DNA from: Rhodospirillales bacterium 70-18
GTDB lineage: Bacteria; Pseudomonadota; Alphaproteobacteria; Acetobacterales; Acetobacteraceae
Direction of reading: 5' to 3'
NCBI GenBank assembly: GCA_001899585.1
Contig: MKWE01000031.1
Location: 416,390-480,389, forward strand
Length of the DNA: 64,000 nt
Position 1 is the stretch's first letter. The number at the start of each line of letters is the position of its first letter. Shown piece by piece: positions 9,146-19,970 of the stretch. The notes below the pieces were generated by a model. The model had not been told where the DNA came from. It saw only the letters and a program-made list of their open reading frames with translations, and ran no database searches. Position numbers and translations under genes: made by a program.

Positions 9146-9355
9146 TCAGCCCTGCTTGACCGGCGGCTTCGCGGTGAGGCGGCGGTGGCGGACGAGTTTG
9201 TGCGGCTTGGCGTGCGTCGCCGCCTTGGCCACTCGGTGCGGCTTGGCGACCCGCTTGCGCGGGGTGGCGGCCTCGGCTGCCATTGCCGGCAGCACCAGGC
9301 CGAGCGATGTCAAAAGCGTTCTGCGCGAGAAGGTCACGGCATGGCTCCCGGCCAT
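9146..9355 (-). CDS. Small exported basic protein, hypothetical
   Basis: A 69-residue reading frame with a twin-arginine-like start (SRRTLLTSLGLVLPAMAAEAA, about 10-30) and a likely cleavage after AEA, followed by a Lys/Arg/His-rich tail of about 40 residues ending in KPPVKQG. The tail resembles the linker that in Rhodospirillales YcbK/DUF882 peptidoglycan-peptidase-like proteins joins the signal to the catalytic domain, but no such domain follows. It could be a true small basic envelope protein or the stub of a lost gene. No operon partner is evident. The coding call rests on the signal peptide only. Confidence 0.45.
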   Translation of the reverse strand: MAGSHAVTFSRRTLLTSLGLVLPAMAAEAATPRKRVAKPHRVAKAATHAKPHKLVRHRRLTAKPPVKQG

Positions 9356-9611
9356 CGGGGTTGCGGCAGGCGGCGACCGGCTCCCGCGTGCGCCGGCCCG
9401 GACTCGGGGGAGGCCAGACTAAGGTGACAGGCGAACAACGGCGAGCAGGCCACTGAAAAAGCGTATGAGCGGATCGATTCCGTTTTGCAAGCCTTTTCAT
9501 ATCGGCCCGCCATTCGGGGCTGATCCCGGCCGTCCGAGCGGTTCACCCGCCAAGCCAGGCGTGCCAGGGGAGGCACGACGGGGCAGGCGCGACGGGGCTT
9601 CACGCCGGGAC

Positions 9612-10034
9612 TCACAGCAGCCCCAGCGCCCGCAATTCCTGGCGCAACGCGGCAGGCAGCTCATCCACCCCGCCGGCCGGCGCCCCCGCGCCCAGGTCGG
9701 CCGGCGCGTCGGCCGCGGTCAGGTAGCGCCACCCCTGGAATGGCTTGGTCCGCCGCCCGGCAACCGGCACCAGCACCGGGTCCAGCAGGATGGCGGCGCA
9801 ACGCGAGCCATCCTCGTACTGGTCCTCGACGATATCGGTGATCCGCTGGCGGACCACCATGGCGCCGGCAATCACCCAATACATCGAGCCGCCATCGGTG
9901 ACCTCGGCGGCGCGGCGCGGAAAATTGCGGGTGCGGTGGCGCAACCCAGCGCCGGCTTGCAGCCGCGCCGCCTGCAAGGCCCCGAGATGGGCGACATCGG
10001 TCACCCCGACAGCCAGCTTCATGATGTGCAGCAT
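9612..10034 (-). CDS. DUF1489 family protein
   Basis: A 140-residue protein of the alphaproteobacterial DUF1489 family, whose function is unknown. It shows the family's opening (MLHIMKLAVGV), the DGGSMYWVIAG block near residues 52-62, the RQRI segment, the basic-aromatic KPFQGWRYL block, and the closing LRQELRALGLL. The frame continues upstream into the glycosyltransferase gene, but the start at 10034 is chosen because it matches the family N-terminus and avoids the overlap. It lies 43 bp downstream of the glycosyltransferase on the same strand; the link to polysaccharide synthesis may be positional only. Confidence 0.85.
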   Translation of the reverse strand: MLHIMKLAVGVTDVAHLGALQAARLQAGAGLRHRTRNFPRRAAEVTDGGSMYWVIAGAMVVRQRITDIVEDQYEDGSRCAAILLDPVLVPVAGRRTKPFQGWRYLTAADAPADLGAGAPAGGVDELPAALRQELRALGLL

Positions 10035-10077
10035 CGCGGCCACATGGCCGATGCGCGGCCGGTCGGCAAGAGGGATG

Positions 10078-11283
10078 TCAGCCGGGCAGGCTCGCCCGCC
10101 GCGCCAGCACGCGGCGGAAGACTTCGAGCTGGCCGGCGCTGGTCTCGTCCCAGCTGAACGGCTCGGCATAGGCGCGGGTGGCCGCGCGCGCCGGCATGTC
10201 GGCGAACAGGTCGCGCACGCCGGCGGCGATGCCCTCGGCGGTGTTCTCGCCAATGATCACCCCGCCGGCGCGCGCGCGCACCACCTCGGGGTTGCCGGGG
10301 ATGTTGCTCGCCACCACCGGCGTGCCGCAGGCCATCGACTCCAGCAGCACGTTGGCCCAGCCCTCGCGGCTGGAGGCCAGCACCATGGCGTCGGCCGCGC
10401 CGTAGAAGGCAGGCAGCTCGCCATGCGGCCGCGGCCCCAGCAGGCGCACCCGCCCGGCCACCCCCGCCGCCGCCGCCAGCGCCTCCAGCCGGGCGCGTTC
10501 CGGGCCTTCGCCCACGATCAGCAAGTCGTACTCGGGCAGCAGGTGCATGGCGGCGATGGTCAGGTGGTGGCCCTTGCGCGGGATCAGCCCGCCCACCGAA
10601 ATCAGCGTCGGCCGCGCCAGCCCCAGCCGGGCGCGCGTCGCGTCGCGGTCGGTGGGGCGGAACACGTCGGTCTCCACCCCGTTGCGCAGCACCGTCACCT
10701 TCTCCGGCGGCGCGCCCAGCGCCACCAGCGCATCCTTCAGCCCGCCGCTGACGGAGATAAGGGCATCCGCCCCCGCGATCGCCCGGCGGATCAGCGCCCG
10801 CGGCACCGCGTAGTCGGGCAGTTCGGTCACGTCCGAACCGCGCACCGTGACCACCACCGGCTTGCCGAACGCCCGCCCGAGCCAGACCGCGGCAACCCCG
10901 TCCGGATAGAGGTAATGCGCGTCGATCGCATCGAATTCGAAGCCCTGCGCCACCAGCCGACCCAGCGCGCGCCGTGCCGCCAGGAACAGCAGCAGCGGCG
11001 CCACCGCCATGCCGACCTTCGGCAGCACCACGAAGCGCGGGTGGTGCACCACCAGCCCATGCCGCGTCTCCTCCCGCGGCACACGCGCGAACCGGCTCCA
11101 GGCGGCGAACCGCGCGCCCAGCCCGGCCGGGAACCAGGGGACCGGCGCCAGCACGGTGCTGCGCGCGGCCCCAGTGGCCACCAGATGACGCAGCCGATTC
11201 TCGACAAAAACGCCGAAATTCGGCCTCGTACTGTCCGGAAACAGGGTGCTGAAGGTCAGCAGCCGCAGCATTTCCGGCGGCAT
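10078..11283 (-). CDS. Family-4 glycosyltransferase of the XrtA/EPS locus
   Basis: A 401-residue GT-B glycosyltransferase. The N-terminal domain opens with LTFSTLFPDSTRPNFGVFVE, a hallmark of exosortase-locus GT4 enzymes. The C-terminal Rossmann domain holds the GGLIPRKGH and GEGPERARLEAL segments and the E-x7-E nucleotide-sugar site in SREGWANVLLESMACGTPVVAS. It should transfer a sugar from an NDP-sugar onto the growing lipid-linked repeat at the inner face of the membrane. It follows the PrsT gene after 8 bp in the same direction. Two in-frame ATGs (first and fifth codons) are possible starts. Confidence 0.9.
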   Translation of the reverse strand: MPPEMLRLLTFSTLFPDSTRPNFGVFVENRLRHLVATGAARSTVLAPVPWFPAGLGARFAAWSRFARVPREETRHGLVVHHPRFVVLPKVGMAVAPLLLFLAARRALGRLVAQGFEFDAIDAHYLYPDGVAAVWLGRAFGKPVVVTVRGSDVTELPDYAVPRALIRRAIAGADALISVSGGLKDALVALGAPPEKVTVLRNGVETDVFRPTDRDATRARLGLARPTLISVGGLIPRKGHHLTIAAMHLLPEYDLLIVGEGPERARLEALAAAAGVAGRVRLLGPRPHGELPAFYGAADAMVLASSREGWANVLLESMACGTPVVASNIPGNPEVVRARAGGVIIGENTAEGIAAGVRDLFADMPARAATRAYAEPFSWDETSAGQLEVFRRVLARRASLPG

Positions 11284-11291
11284 CGGCCCGC

Positions 11292-14069
11292 CTAGCGCCC
11301 CCCGGTCAACTCGTCGAGCAGCTTCTTGGCGGCCGGCTTGTCGTCGAAATCCTGCACCCCGAGCACGATCGGCCGCAGCACCGAGATCGCCTCGTCCTTC
11401 TGGCCGGCTTCCTTCAGCGCGACGCCGAGATGGTACTGGATGGCGAGGTTGTCCGGCATCTGCATCGACGCCTGGCGCAGCAGCGGCAAGGCGGTCTTGG
11501 CGTCGCCAGTCGCGGTCAGGACCCAGCCGAGCGTGTCGGACACCTGCGGCGAGGGGGCCAGCAGATAGGCCTTCTGCGCCAGCGTCCGCGCTCGCTTGTC
11601 GCCGGCTTCCTGGTACAGCCAGGCGAGGTTGTTCAGGGCGATCACGTTGTTGGGCTGCTTGGCCAGGATCAGTTCCAGCCGCTTGATGGCCTGGTCGTTC
11701 TGGCGGGCACCGATCTCCTGGGTGGCCAGCATCTGCTGCACCAGCAGGTCGTCCGGGTGGCTCCCCGCCCAGTCCGACAGCACCTTCAGCGATTCCTTCG
11801 GGTGCCCGCCAGCCTCCAGCGCGGTCGCCGCGCGTACCGCGAGCGATATGTCGGGGATTTGCGCCAACTCGTCCTGGTAGGTCTTGGCGGCCTCGTCGAA
11901 GCGCTTGGCGCTCATGTAGACATCGCCTTTCAGGCCCAGGATGCCCGGCGAGTTGGCGCGGTCCTTGGCCAGTTCGTCGACCAGCTTCAGCGCCGCGTCC
12001 ACGCCGCCGAATTTCATCTCGGCGCCGATCAGGCCCTGCAACAGGGAGCGGTTACCGGGCAGCAGGACGAGGCCCTGGTGCAGCACTTCCTTCGCCCCGG
12101 CGACGTTGTCCGCGCCAACCAGCAGGTCGGCCAGGGCCCGGCGCGCCTGCAGATCGCGCGGGTTGATCGTCAGTACCTGCCGCAGGCTGTCCTCCGCCTC
12201 CTTCTTCATGCCCAGCGCGGTCTGCGCGCGGATCTGGGCGGCGAGCAGCAGTGGCGAGGGCGGCTGACCCTTCTGCGCCGCCTGCACCACGTCCAGCGCC
12301 TTCTTCGGCTCACGCGCCCGCACGTACAGGTTGGACAGCGCCACCGTCAGGTTGTTGTTGGCCGGCGCCGCGGCGCGCGCGGCCTCCACCACCGCAATCG
12401 CGCGGCCGATCCGACCGTCGGCGATCAGGATGGCCATCAGCCCCGACAGCGCCTGTTCGTTGGCCGGGTCCTGTTTGAGGATCTCGCCCAGCATCTGCTC
12501 CGCCTCGCCGGGCTTGTTCTCCATCGCCGCGATCTTGGCCAGGTTCAACCGTGCCGGGATCGACCCCGGGCGCTCCTTCAACACCGCCGAGAAAGCCTCA
12601 CGCGCCGCGGGAAAGTTCAGCTGCGCCATGCGCACCAGCCCGGTCAGGATGCCCAACGTCTCCGGCGGCGTTTTGGTCTTGTCCAGCCGCGTCAACGCGG
12701 CATCGGCGCGGTCCGGCTCGCCGGCGGCAAGCGAGGCGATCACCAATGCCTCGCCGGCGGCCTTTTTCTCGGGATTAAGCTGCAGCGAATGCTCCAGGTC
12801 GCGCGCCGCCCCACCGGCGTCGCCCATACCCATCCGGGCCGAGGCAAGGCGAGTCAGGATATCGGCGTTGTCCGGCGCCAGCGCGGCGGCTCTCTCGAAG
12901 GCCTGCACCGCCTGTGCCTGCTTGCCGCCCTGGGCGTAGGCCCTGCCCAGCAAGTCCAGCATCTCGCCATCGGCCTGCCCCGCCTGGGCGGCACGGGTCA
13001 GTACCTCCTCGGCGTGGGCGGAGCGCTGCATCGCCAGGTCGATACGCGCCAGCATCTTTACGCCGTCCAGGTCCAGCGGGTTGCGCGCCACGTATTTGGA
13101 GGCGGCATCCGCGGCCTGCTCGGCCTGGCCCAGGTTGAACTTCACGATCGCCTGGAAGTAGTAGCCACGCGGGAAGCGGGACAGCAGCGTCTGGATCTTG
13201 GCCAGCGCCTGGTCGGCGGTGGTGAAGTCCTTGGCGCGGGCGGCCAGCACCGCCTGGAGGTAGACCGCGCCGGCGCTGCGCGGCTCCAGCTTCAGCGCGT
13301 GGTCCACATCGACCTTCGCCTTGGCGTCCTCGTTGGTCGCCACCAGAATATTGGCCCGCTCCAGCAGGGCGGCGACCAGGTTGGGCGCGATCTGCAGGGC
13401 GCTGTCCAGCGTCTCCAGCGCCTTGGCGCGGTTGCCGTTGAGGTTCAGCAGCTGCGCCTTCAGCACCAGCGCGTCCGTCCCCTTGGCATTGATGGCCAGC
13501 GCCCGGTCCACCAGCTTCTCGGCGCCCGGGTAGTCGTGCTTGCCGACCAGCAGGCGGGCGGAGGCCAGCAGCGGGTCGGGCGATTGCGGTGCCACCTTCT
13601 CGGCCTGGGCAAAGCTGGCCTGGGCGGCATCGGTATCACCAAGCTGCATCTGCGCCAGCCCGCGCATCACCAGCACCGGCGCCGCCTCTTCGGGCGGCAT
13701 GCGGTCGGTCGGGAAGTCGCGCAGCAGGTCGCGGAACTTGCCCTGCGCCATGTAGGTCTGCGCCAGCAGCGGCACCACCGCGCGCGGCTCGAATCCGTTG
13801 TCGCGCGCCTGGCGGAACTCGCGCTCGGCGGCCACCGGGTCGCCGGTGCGCATCTGCACGACGCCGAGGCGGAAATGCGCCTCCGCATTCGAGGGATCGT
13901 CGCGCACGACGTTGCGCAGTTCGAGCTGCGCGCCTCTCATGTCGCCCCGGTCCATCATTTGGCGGGCCAGCGCGAAGCGGTCGGAATAATGGAAATACTT
14001 CCACCAGACCGCGCCGGCACCGGCGCCGAGGACCAGGGCAATAGCCACAACCGCGATCAGCTTCTTCAT
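11292..14069 (-). CDS. prsT: XrtA/PEP-CTERM system TPR-repeat protein PrsT
   Basis: A 925-residue protein with one N-terminal membrane anchor (about 5-22, IAVVAIALVLGAGAGAVWW) and then nearly unbroken tetratricopeptide repeats. Typical helices include AEAHFRLGVVQMRTGDPVAA and the closing NLAIQYHLGVALKEAGQKDE. Length and architecture match PrsT (about 900 residues), which marks exosortase A loci and is thought to scaffold EPS assembly or export in the periplasm. The start at 14069 gives MKKLIAVVAI; the frame runs further upstream but is Pro/Arg-rich without family sequence. It lies downstream of prsR/prsK in the same orientation, separated by a 121-bp gap holding direct repeats. Confidence 0.92.
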   Translation of the reverse strand: MKKLIAVVAIALVLGAGAGAVWWKYFHYSDRFALARQMMDRGDMRGAQLELRNVVRDDPSNAEAHFRLGVVQMRTGDPVAAEREFRQARDNGFEPRAVVPLLAQTYMAQGKFRDLLRDFPTDRMPPEEAAPVLVMRGLAQMQLGDTDAAQASFAQAEKVAPQSPDPLLASARLLVGKHDYPGAEKLVDRALAINAKGTDALVLKAQLLNLNGNRAKALETLDSALQIAPNLVAALLERANILVATNEDAKAKVDVDHALKLEPRSAGAVYLQAVLAARAKDFTTADQALAKIQTLLSRFPRGYYFQAIVKFNLGQAEQAADAASKYVARNPLDLDGVKMLARIDLAMQRSAHAEEVLTRAAQAGQADGEMLDLLGRAYAQGGKQAQAVQAFERAAALAPDNADILTRLASARMGMGDAGGAARDLEHSLQLNPEKKAAGEALVIASLAAGEPDRADAALTRLDKTKTPPETLGILTGLVRMAQLNFPAAREAFSAVLKERPGSIPARLNLAKIAAMENKPGEAEQMLGEILKQDPANEQALSGLMAILIADGRIGRAIAVVEAARAAAPANNNLTVALSNLYVRAREPKKALDVVQAAQKGQPPSPLLLAAQIRAQTALGMKKEAEDSLRQVLTINPRDLQARRALADLLVGADNVAGAKEVLHQGLVLLPGNRSLLQGLIGAEMKFGGVDAALKLVDELAKDRANSPGILGLKGDVYMSAKRFDEAAKTYQDELAQIPDISLAVRAATALEAGGHPKESLKVLSDWAGSHPDDLLVQQMLATQEIGARQNDQAIKRLELILAKQPNNVIALNNLAWLYQEAGDKRARTLAQKAYLLAPSPQVSDTLGWVLTATGDAKTALPLLRQASMQMPDNLAIQYHLGVALKEAGQKDEAISVLRPIVLGVQDFDDKPAAKKLLDELTGGR

Positions 14070-14126
14070 CTGTCTCAGTCCGTGTGCTCGAAGTCGGTGT
14101 GATGGCGGGGCCGGCACGGTGGCAGC

Positions 14127-14190
14127 CAGGCGAAACGGGGGGCAGGCGAAACGGGGGAGCAGGCGGGGCGAGGGAGCAGGCGGGGCGGCG
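14127..14190. repeat. Four short direct repeats in the prsR-prsT gap
   Basis: Four units with a period of 16-17 bp start at about 14127, 14143, 14160 and 14177. All begin CAGGCG; the first two continue AAACGGGGG and the last two GGGCG. They fill much of the 121-bp space between the end of prsR and the start of prsT. Spacing of about 1.5 helical turns could serve repeated protein contacts, or they may be slippage products. No half-site symmetry is obvious. Confidence 0.6.
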
Positions 14191-15627
<1,437 letters not shown>

Positions 15628-15637
15628 CGCCGGCAGA

Positions 15638-17782
15638 CTAGCGCAAGCCGCCCGGCATTGATATCGCCGCGGCCCGGCCCTGGCGCTCCACCGCCTCCGC
15701 CGTCTCCGGCCCCGGCGCCTCCACGGTCGGCAGGACGATGCGCATGGTGGTGCCGGCGCCGGGTTGGCTCAGCACCAGCAGGTCGCCGCCCGCCTCGCGC
15801 AGCAATTCGCGCGCCTGGAAGGCGCCGATGCCGCTGCCTTCGGGCTTGGAGGTGTCGAACGGGGCGAACAGCTTGTCGCGGATGAACTCCGGGCGCATTC
15901 CGGGCCCTTGGTCGGCGATATCGACGAGCATCCGCCGTCCTTCCTGGCGTAGCCGCACCCGCACCGGCGGCGGCGCGTCGGGCCGCGCTTCCATCGTCGC
16001 CTCGGCGGCGTTGTTGAGCAGGTGCGTCACCACCGCGTCGAACGAGGCGGCCGGCATCGCCACGCCGCCGGCGCCCTCCTCCGGGGCGTTGTCGTCCAGC
16101 ACCACATCGACCGGCCGCGGCCGGCGCAGCCCCACGACGATCGCTTCCAGCCGGTCGCGCGGGCGGATGATGGTGCGGGTCAGGTCGCTGCGCGGCGCCT
16201 GCAGGCGCTGCAGCAGGGCGCTGATCTTGCGCACCGACGCGCGCACCGTGCTCAGCATGTCGCGCTGGAACTCGGGGTTGCTGAGGTGGATCTCGGCGTT
16301 GGACAGCAGCATCGACAACTGGCTGGAGACGTTCTTGATGTCGTGCGCCACGAAGGCGAAGCGCTTGCCGTAGTCGTGCAGCTGGCGCGCCTGCAGCAGC
16401 ACCTCGGTGGCACGCTGCTCGGCGACGTAGGCCGCCACCTGCCGCCCGATGATGCGCAACAGGTCGTAGACCTCGCGGTCCAGCGCGAAGGCGGCGCGCG
16501 GGCGGGCCACCGCGATGAAGCCGGTCATGCTGCCGCCGTGGTTCAGCGGCACCACCAGCCAGGCCGACGGCAGATCGCCGGCCAGGGCGCCGCGCTCGCC
16601 GCCGTGCAGAACGGCGATCCAGCTGCCGCCGCGCAGGCCGGCCACCCACGGGTCGTCGGCCATCACCGGGGTGGTCACCGCCGGCATGTTCCACGACCCG
16701 GCCCATTGGAAGCTGCCGGTCGCCATGGCCGGGGCCGTCGGGTGGGCGCCCTCGGTGAGGAACAGCACGCCGCCGGGGCTGTCCACCACGTCGGCCACCG
16801 CGCGGATGACGCGGGTATGCAACGCCACGTAGGCGTCCTGGGCGGACAGGGTGTTGATGCAGCGCATCCATTCCTGCCGATAATCGTACCGATTGCTGAA
16901 AAAATGGTCGACGAAGAAGCGCCGGATGCGCGAGCGGGCCGAGGCGGAGGTCAGCAGCACCGCGATGGTGACCAGCCCCGCGAACACCAGGCTGACCTCG
17001 GCCAACCCCGCCCAATCGGCGCCGAAATAGCGGAACGCCTCGCCGACGCCGGCCAGGCCGAGCAGGAACACGCCGCTGGCGATCAGCGTGGCGGAGTGGA
17101 ACACCACGGTGCGGGAGACATGGATGTCGATCTGCCAACTGCGGTTGCGCGCGGCGCTGACCGCCAGCAGCGGCACCACGATGGCGGCGGCGATGGCGTT
17201 GCCGGTGAACAGCGGGCCGGAGATCTGGCGCAGCAGCACCGCATCGGCCGACATGGCGATATCGTAGATCGCCAGCGAGCCCAGGGCGATGCAAGGCAGG
17301 TTGATCCGCCACTTCGCATCGCCCGGGGTGTTGAAATAGAGGTTCTCGATCAGCAGGATGTTGCAGACTGCCAGGCCCAGGCGCAGCGCCGTGCCCACCG
17401 ACCACAGGTCGTACGCCGCGCCGCTCTGCTGGCCGACCAGCAGCGACACGCCGACGACCAGCATGGCGACCAGGCCCATGACCACGAAGGCCTGGGTCAA
17501 CTGGCTGCGGCCGGGCACCGAACGACGGTAGAGATGCAGCAGGAAGGCGTACCACCCGACCGAACGCAGCAGATCGAAGCCGCCGCCGAAGCCGCCCATC
17601 GGCGCCGGCAGCACCAGTGCCACCGCACCGAGCCACAACGCCGATGCCAGGCAGGCGACCACCAGAAGCAGGCCAGTGCGGCTCAACCGCTCCTGGATCA
17701 GGATGAGCGCCGAGAGCGCCAGGTACAGCAGCGCGCTGGCGCCGTAGACGAGCCGGACGAGGTCCAGGGCCGCCAGCATCAC
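15638..17782 (-). CDS. prsK: PEP-CTERM/XrtA system histidine kinase PrsK
   Basis: A 714-residue membrane histidine kinase. The N-terminal half has about eight hydrophobic segments (residues ~1-260). A GAF-like sensory domain follows, then the phosphoacceptor box FAFVAHDIKNVSSQLS and a HATPase_c domain with G-boxes DIADQGPGM and GIGAFQARELL. This layout matches PrsK, which pairs with PrsR in exosortase A genomes. It lies immediately upstream of prsR on the minus strand. The input signal is not known from sequence; the multi-helix region suggests a membrane or envelope cue. Confidence 0.94.
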   Translation of the reverse strand: MMLAALDLVRLVYGASALLYLALSALILIQERLSRTGLLLVVACLASALWLGAVALVLPAPMGGFGGGFDLLRSVGWYAFLLHLYRRSVPGRSQLTQAFVVMGLVAMLVVGVSLLVGQQSGAAYDLWSVGTALRLGLAVCNILLIENLYFNTPGDAKWRINLPCIALGSLAIYDIAMSADAVLLRQISGPLFTGNAIAAAIVVPLLAVSAARNRSWQIDIHVSRTVVFHSATLIASGVFLLGLAGVGEAFRYFGADWAGLAEVSLVFAGLVTIAVLLTSASARSRIRRFFVDHFFSNRYDYRQEWMRCINTLSAQDAYVALHTRVIRAVADVVDSPGGVLFLTEGAHPTAPAMATGSFQWAGSWNMPAVTTPVMADDPWVAGLRGGSWIAVLHGGERGALAGDLPSAWLVVPLNHGGSMTGFIAVARPRAAFALDREVYDLLRIIGRQVAAYVAEQRATEVLLQARQLHDYGKRFAFVAHDIKNVSSQLSMLLSNAEIHLSNPEFQRDMLSTVRASVRKISALLQRLQAPRSDLTRTIIRPRDRLEAIVVGLRRPRPVDVVLDDNAPEEGAGGVAMPAASFDAVVTHLLNNAAEATMEARPDAPPPVRVRLRQEGRRMLVDIADQGPGMRPEFIRDKLFAPFDTSKPEGSGIGAFQARELLREAGGDLLVLSQPGAGTTMRIVLPTVEAPGPETAEAVERQGRAAAISMPGGLR

Positions 17783-17910
17783 ACGCCGACCTGCTCACGC
17801 ATGCGTGTCATTAGGGCCGAACCGGGCCGCATCCTTCAGGCCGCCCGCTTGCGTGCGGCGCGGCGCTTCGGTTCCGCGCCTTCGGTGGCTCCACCCGCGG
17901 CGACCATGGG

Positions 17911-19290
17911 CTAGCGGGCGCCCTCCTGGAACAGGATCACCCGGATCGTCGCCAGCACGATCAGGCCGTCGAGGAACAGGCTGCGGTATTTCACGTAATA
18001 CAGGTCGTAGGACAGCTTCTGCCGGGCGTCCTCGACCGAGGCGCCGTATGGGTAGTTGACCTGCGCCCAGCCGGTCACCCCGGGCTTCACGTAGGCGCGG
18101 TCGTGATAGAAAGGGATCGCCTCACCCAGTTGGCGGACGAATTGCGGCCGCTCGGGCCGGGGGCCGACGAAGCCCATCTCGCCACGCAGCACGTTCACCA
18201 GCTGCGGCAGCTCGTCGATGCGGGTCAGCCGGATGAAGGCGCCGACCCGGGTGACCCGGCTGTCGTTCCTGGACGCCCAGGCGGGGCCGCCGGCCTCGGC
18301 GTCCATGCGCATGCTGCGCAGCTTGTAGATGGTGAAGACGCGCCCACCGAGCCCCACCCGCTCCTGCCGGAACAACACCGGCCCCGGGCTGTCGAGCTTG
18401 ATGAGCAGCGCGGTCAGCAGCAGCAGCGGCAGCGTGAAGGCCAGCAGCAGGAGGCTCATCACGATCTCGGCGAGCCGCCGCGCCGCGGCCTCGATATGGC
18501 CACAGGACAGCCCGTGCGCCGCCAGCAGCCAGTCGCGCGGCAGGCGTTCGAGGTCCATGCGCCGCAAATGCCGCTCGCAGAAGTCGACATCCTCAAAGAC
18601 CGGCAGCCCCAGGCCGGCCAGCCGGCCAGCCGGGTGGTCGGGATGGGCGCCGGTGGCGATGATGACGCCCCAGATGCGCTGCTGGCCCAGCCAGCCGGGC
18701 GTGACGCGCGCCGCCTCGGCCGCCGGCACCACGGCGGCAACACGGAAGAAGCCGCGCCGCCGGACCGCGATCGCCGCCTCGATGCGGGCCGCGTCGCGTG
18801 GGGCGCCGATGATCGCCACATTCCGGGTGAGCAGGCCCAGCCGCATGATGACGCGGAACCCGAGCCGGGGCAGGAACAGCAGCAGGATCCAGGTGAGGAA
18901 GATCTTCACCGGCCAGAAGGCGTCCTGGCCGAACAGGAAGCTGACATCGACATTGGTCACCATGCTGACCAGCAGCATCGCCGGGAAGGCGAGCAGGCCA
19001 GCCACCACGGTGTTGAGCATCAGCTGCCGCATCTGCAGACATATCTCCGGGCGGTACAGCCCGATCACCAGCGAGGCCATCCCGATTGCGCAGGACAGGA
19101 GCAGCGCGTGGCTGGCGGTGGGAGCGTGCAGGGCCGGAAGGAACGCCAGCCAGGCTGGCGTCAGATGGACAAGGCTGGCCTCGTCAGCCGGGAGAAGAAG
19201 AAGGTAGAATGCAAAAAAGCATAGAAAGAACTCGACAACCCAGAGAAAAAACATCTCTTGCGACAAATGGCCGTTGAATACTCGCCCCAT
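17911..19290 (-). CDS. XrtA/PEP-CTERM system undecaprenyl-phosphate sugar phosphotransferase (TIGR03013 type)
   Basis: A 459-residue polyprenyl glycosylphosphotransferase that starts the EPS repeat by moving a sugar phosphate onto undecaprenyl phosphate. It has four N-terminal membrane helices (to about 130), a CoA-binding-like middle domain, a further helix (MSLLLLAFTLPLLLLTALLI), and the bacterial sugar transferase domain with FRQERVGLGGRVFTIYKLRS, RVTRVGAFIRLTRIDELPQL and the closing VKPGVTGWAQVNYPYG. The start at 19290 is preferred over 19332 because GAGGGAG lies six bases before it and the N-terminus then matches the family. It is the first minus-strand EPS gene, divergent from the export genes. 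Confidence 0.93.
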   Translation of the reverse strand: MGRVFNGHLSQEMFFLWVVEFFLCFFAFYLLLLPADEASLVHLTPAWLAFLPALHAPTASHALLLSCAIGMASLVIGLYRPEICLQMRQLMLNTVVAGLLAFPAMLLVSMVTNVDVSFLFGQDAFWPVKIFLTWILLLFLPRLGFRVIMRLGLLTRNVAIIGAPRDAARIEAAIAVRRRGFFRVAAVVPAAEAARVTPGWLGQQRIWGVIIATGAHPDHPAGRLAGLGLPVFEDVDFCERHLRRMDLERLPRDWLLAAHGLSCGHIEAAARRLAEIVMSLLLLAFTLPLLLLTALLIKLDSPGPVLFRQERVGLGGRVFTIYKLRSMRMDAEAGGPAWASRNDSRVTRVGAFIRLTRIDELPQLVNVLRGEMGFVGPRPERPQFVRQLGEAIPFYHDRAYVKPGVTGWAQVNYPYGASVEDARQKLSYDLYYVKYRSLFLDGLIVLATIRVILFQEGAR

Positions 19291-19970
19291 CGCTCCCTCG
19301 GCATCTCGCACGTGGCCCGTTACATTTCCCACTCGACGGCCTCAAACACGACCATCTCATCAATCGATAGAAGCACCTACCCTAGCTTGCAACAACAACC
19401 CGCTTCAACCTTAAGGATGAGGAGACGTAGCCCAAAAATCATGCTACCGTATCATCCGCCCTGACAATCAAACTGCGTCATCCTTTCGGGTCAACAAATG
19501 CAAACTTCCCAACACAAGGGCACAGATATCACTTGTTCATCGGAGGGATATCCGTTTTTTCAACATAACCCTCGCATGCGCGTCCAACGTCCGCGATTAC
19601 CGAGTGTTTAACGAAAGGTTGATTCTTGGTCAAGTTGCTTCGCCACCTCCAAGCCGATGCAATGGCGAATCAGCGTTCAGGATAACGTGATGCAGATGAG
19701 CGCGCCGGCGTGCTATGGCGTGTGGGTGTCCGCGATGTCGCGCGGCCCGGATCGTCACGCCGGGGATTTCGGGACCGCCAGGGAGGCATGTCGTTTCAAT
19801 GGGATGGTCAGTGAAGGAATGGCCGGCGGGCAGGTTAAACGCGGCCTTTACGGTTTCAGCATACGCATGGTAATCGCCTACCGGCTGGAGTTTTGGTCGT
19901 TCACCCAATCCAGGCGCGTGCGCAATCGATGCAGTGTCCACCTTGCGACCGCGACCATCGTCGCAACCAC
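19291..19970. other. Long A+T-richer gap between divergent EPS operons
   Basis: This 680-bp stretch is visibly poorer in GC than its surroundings. It separates the minus-strand sugar transferase from a tRNA and the plus-strand export operon. It must hold the promoter for the minus-strand EPS genes. Short reading frames exist at 19630-19941 (minus) and 19657-19980 (plus), but neither has a ribosome-binding site or a recognisable family. I could not find a convincing -24/-12 sigma-54 or -35/-10 promoter for either direction. The region may be decayed coding sequence. Confidence 0.55.

Noticed and set aside
14113..14127. CGGCACG..GC sigma-54-like site near prsT
   Set aside because: It is oriented on the plus strand, away from prsT and prsR, which are on the minus strand.
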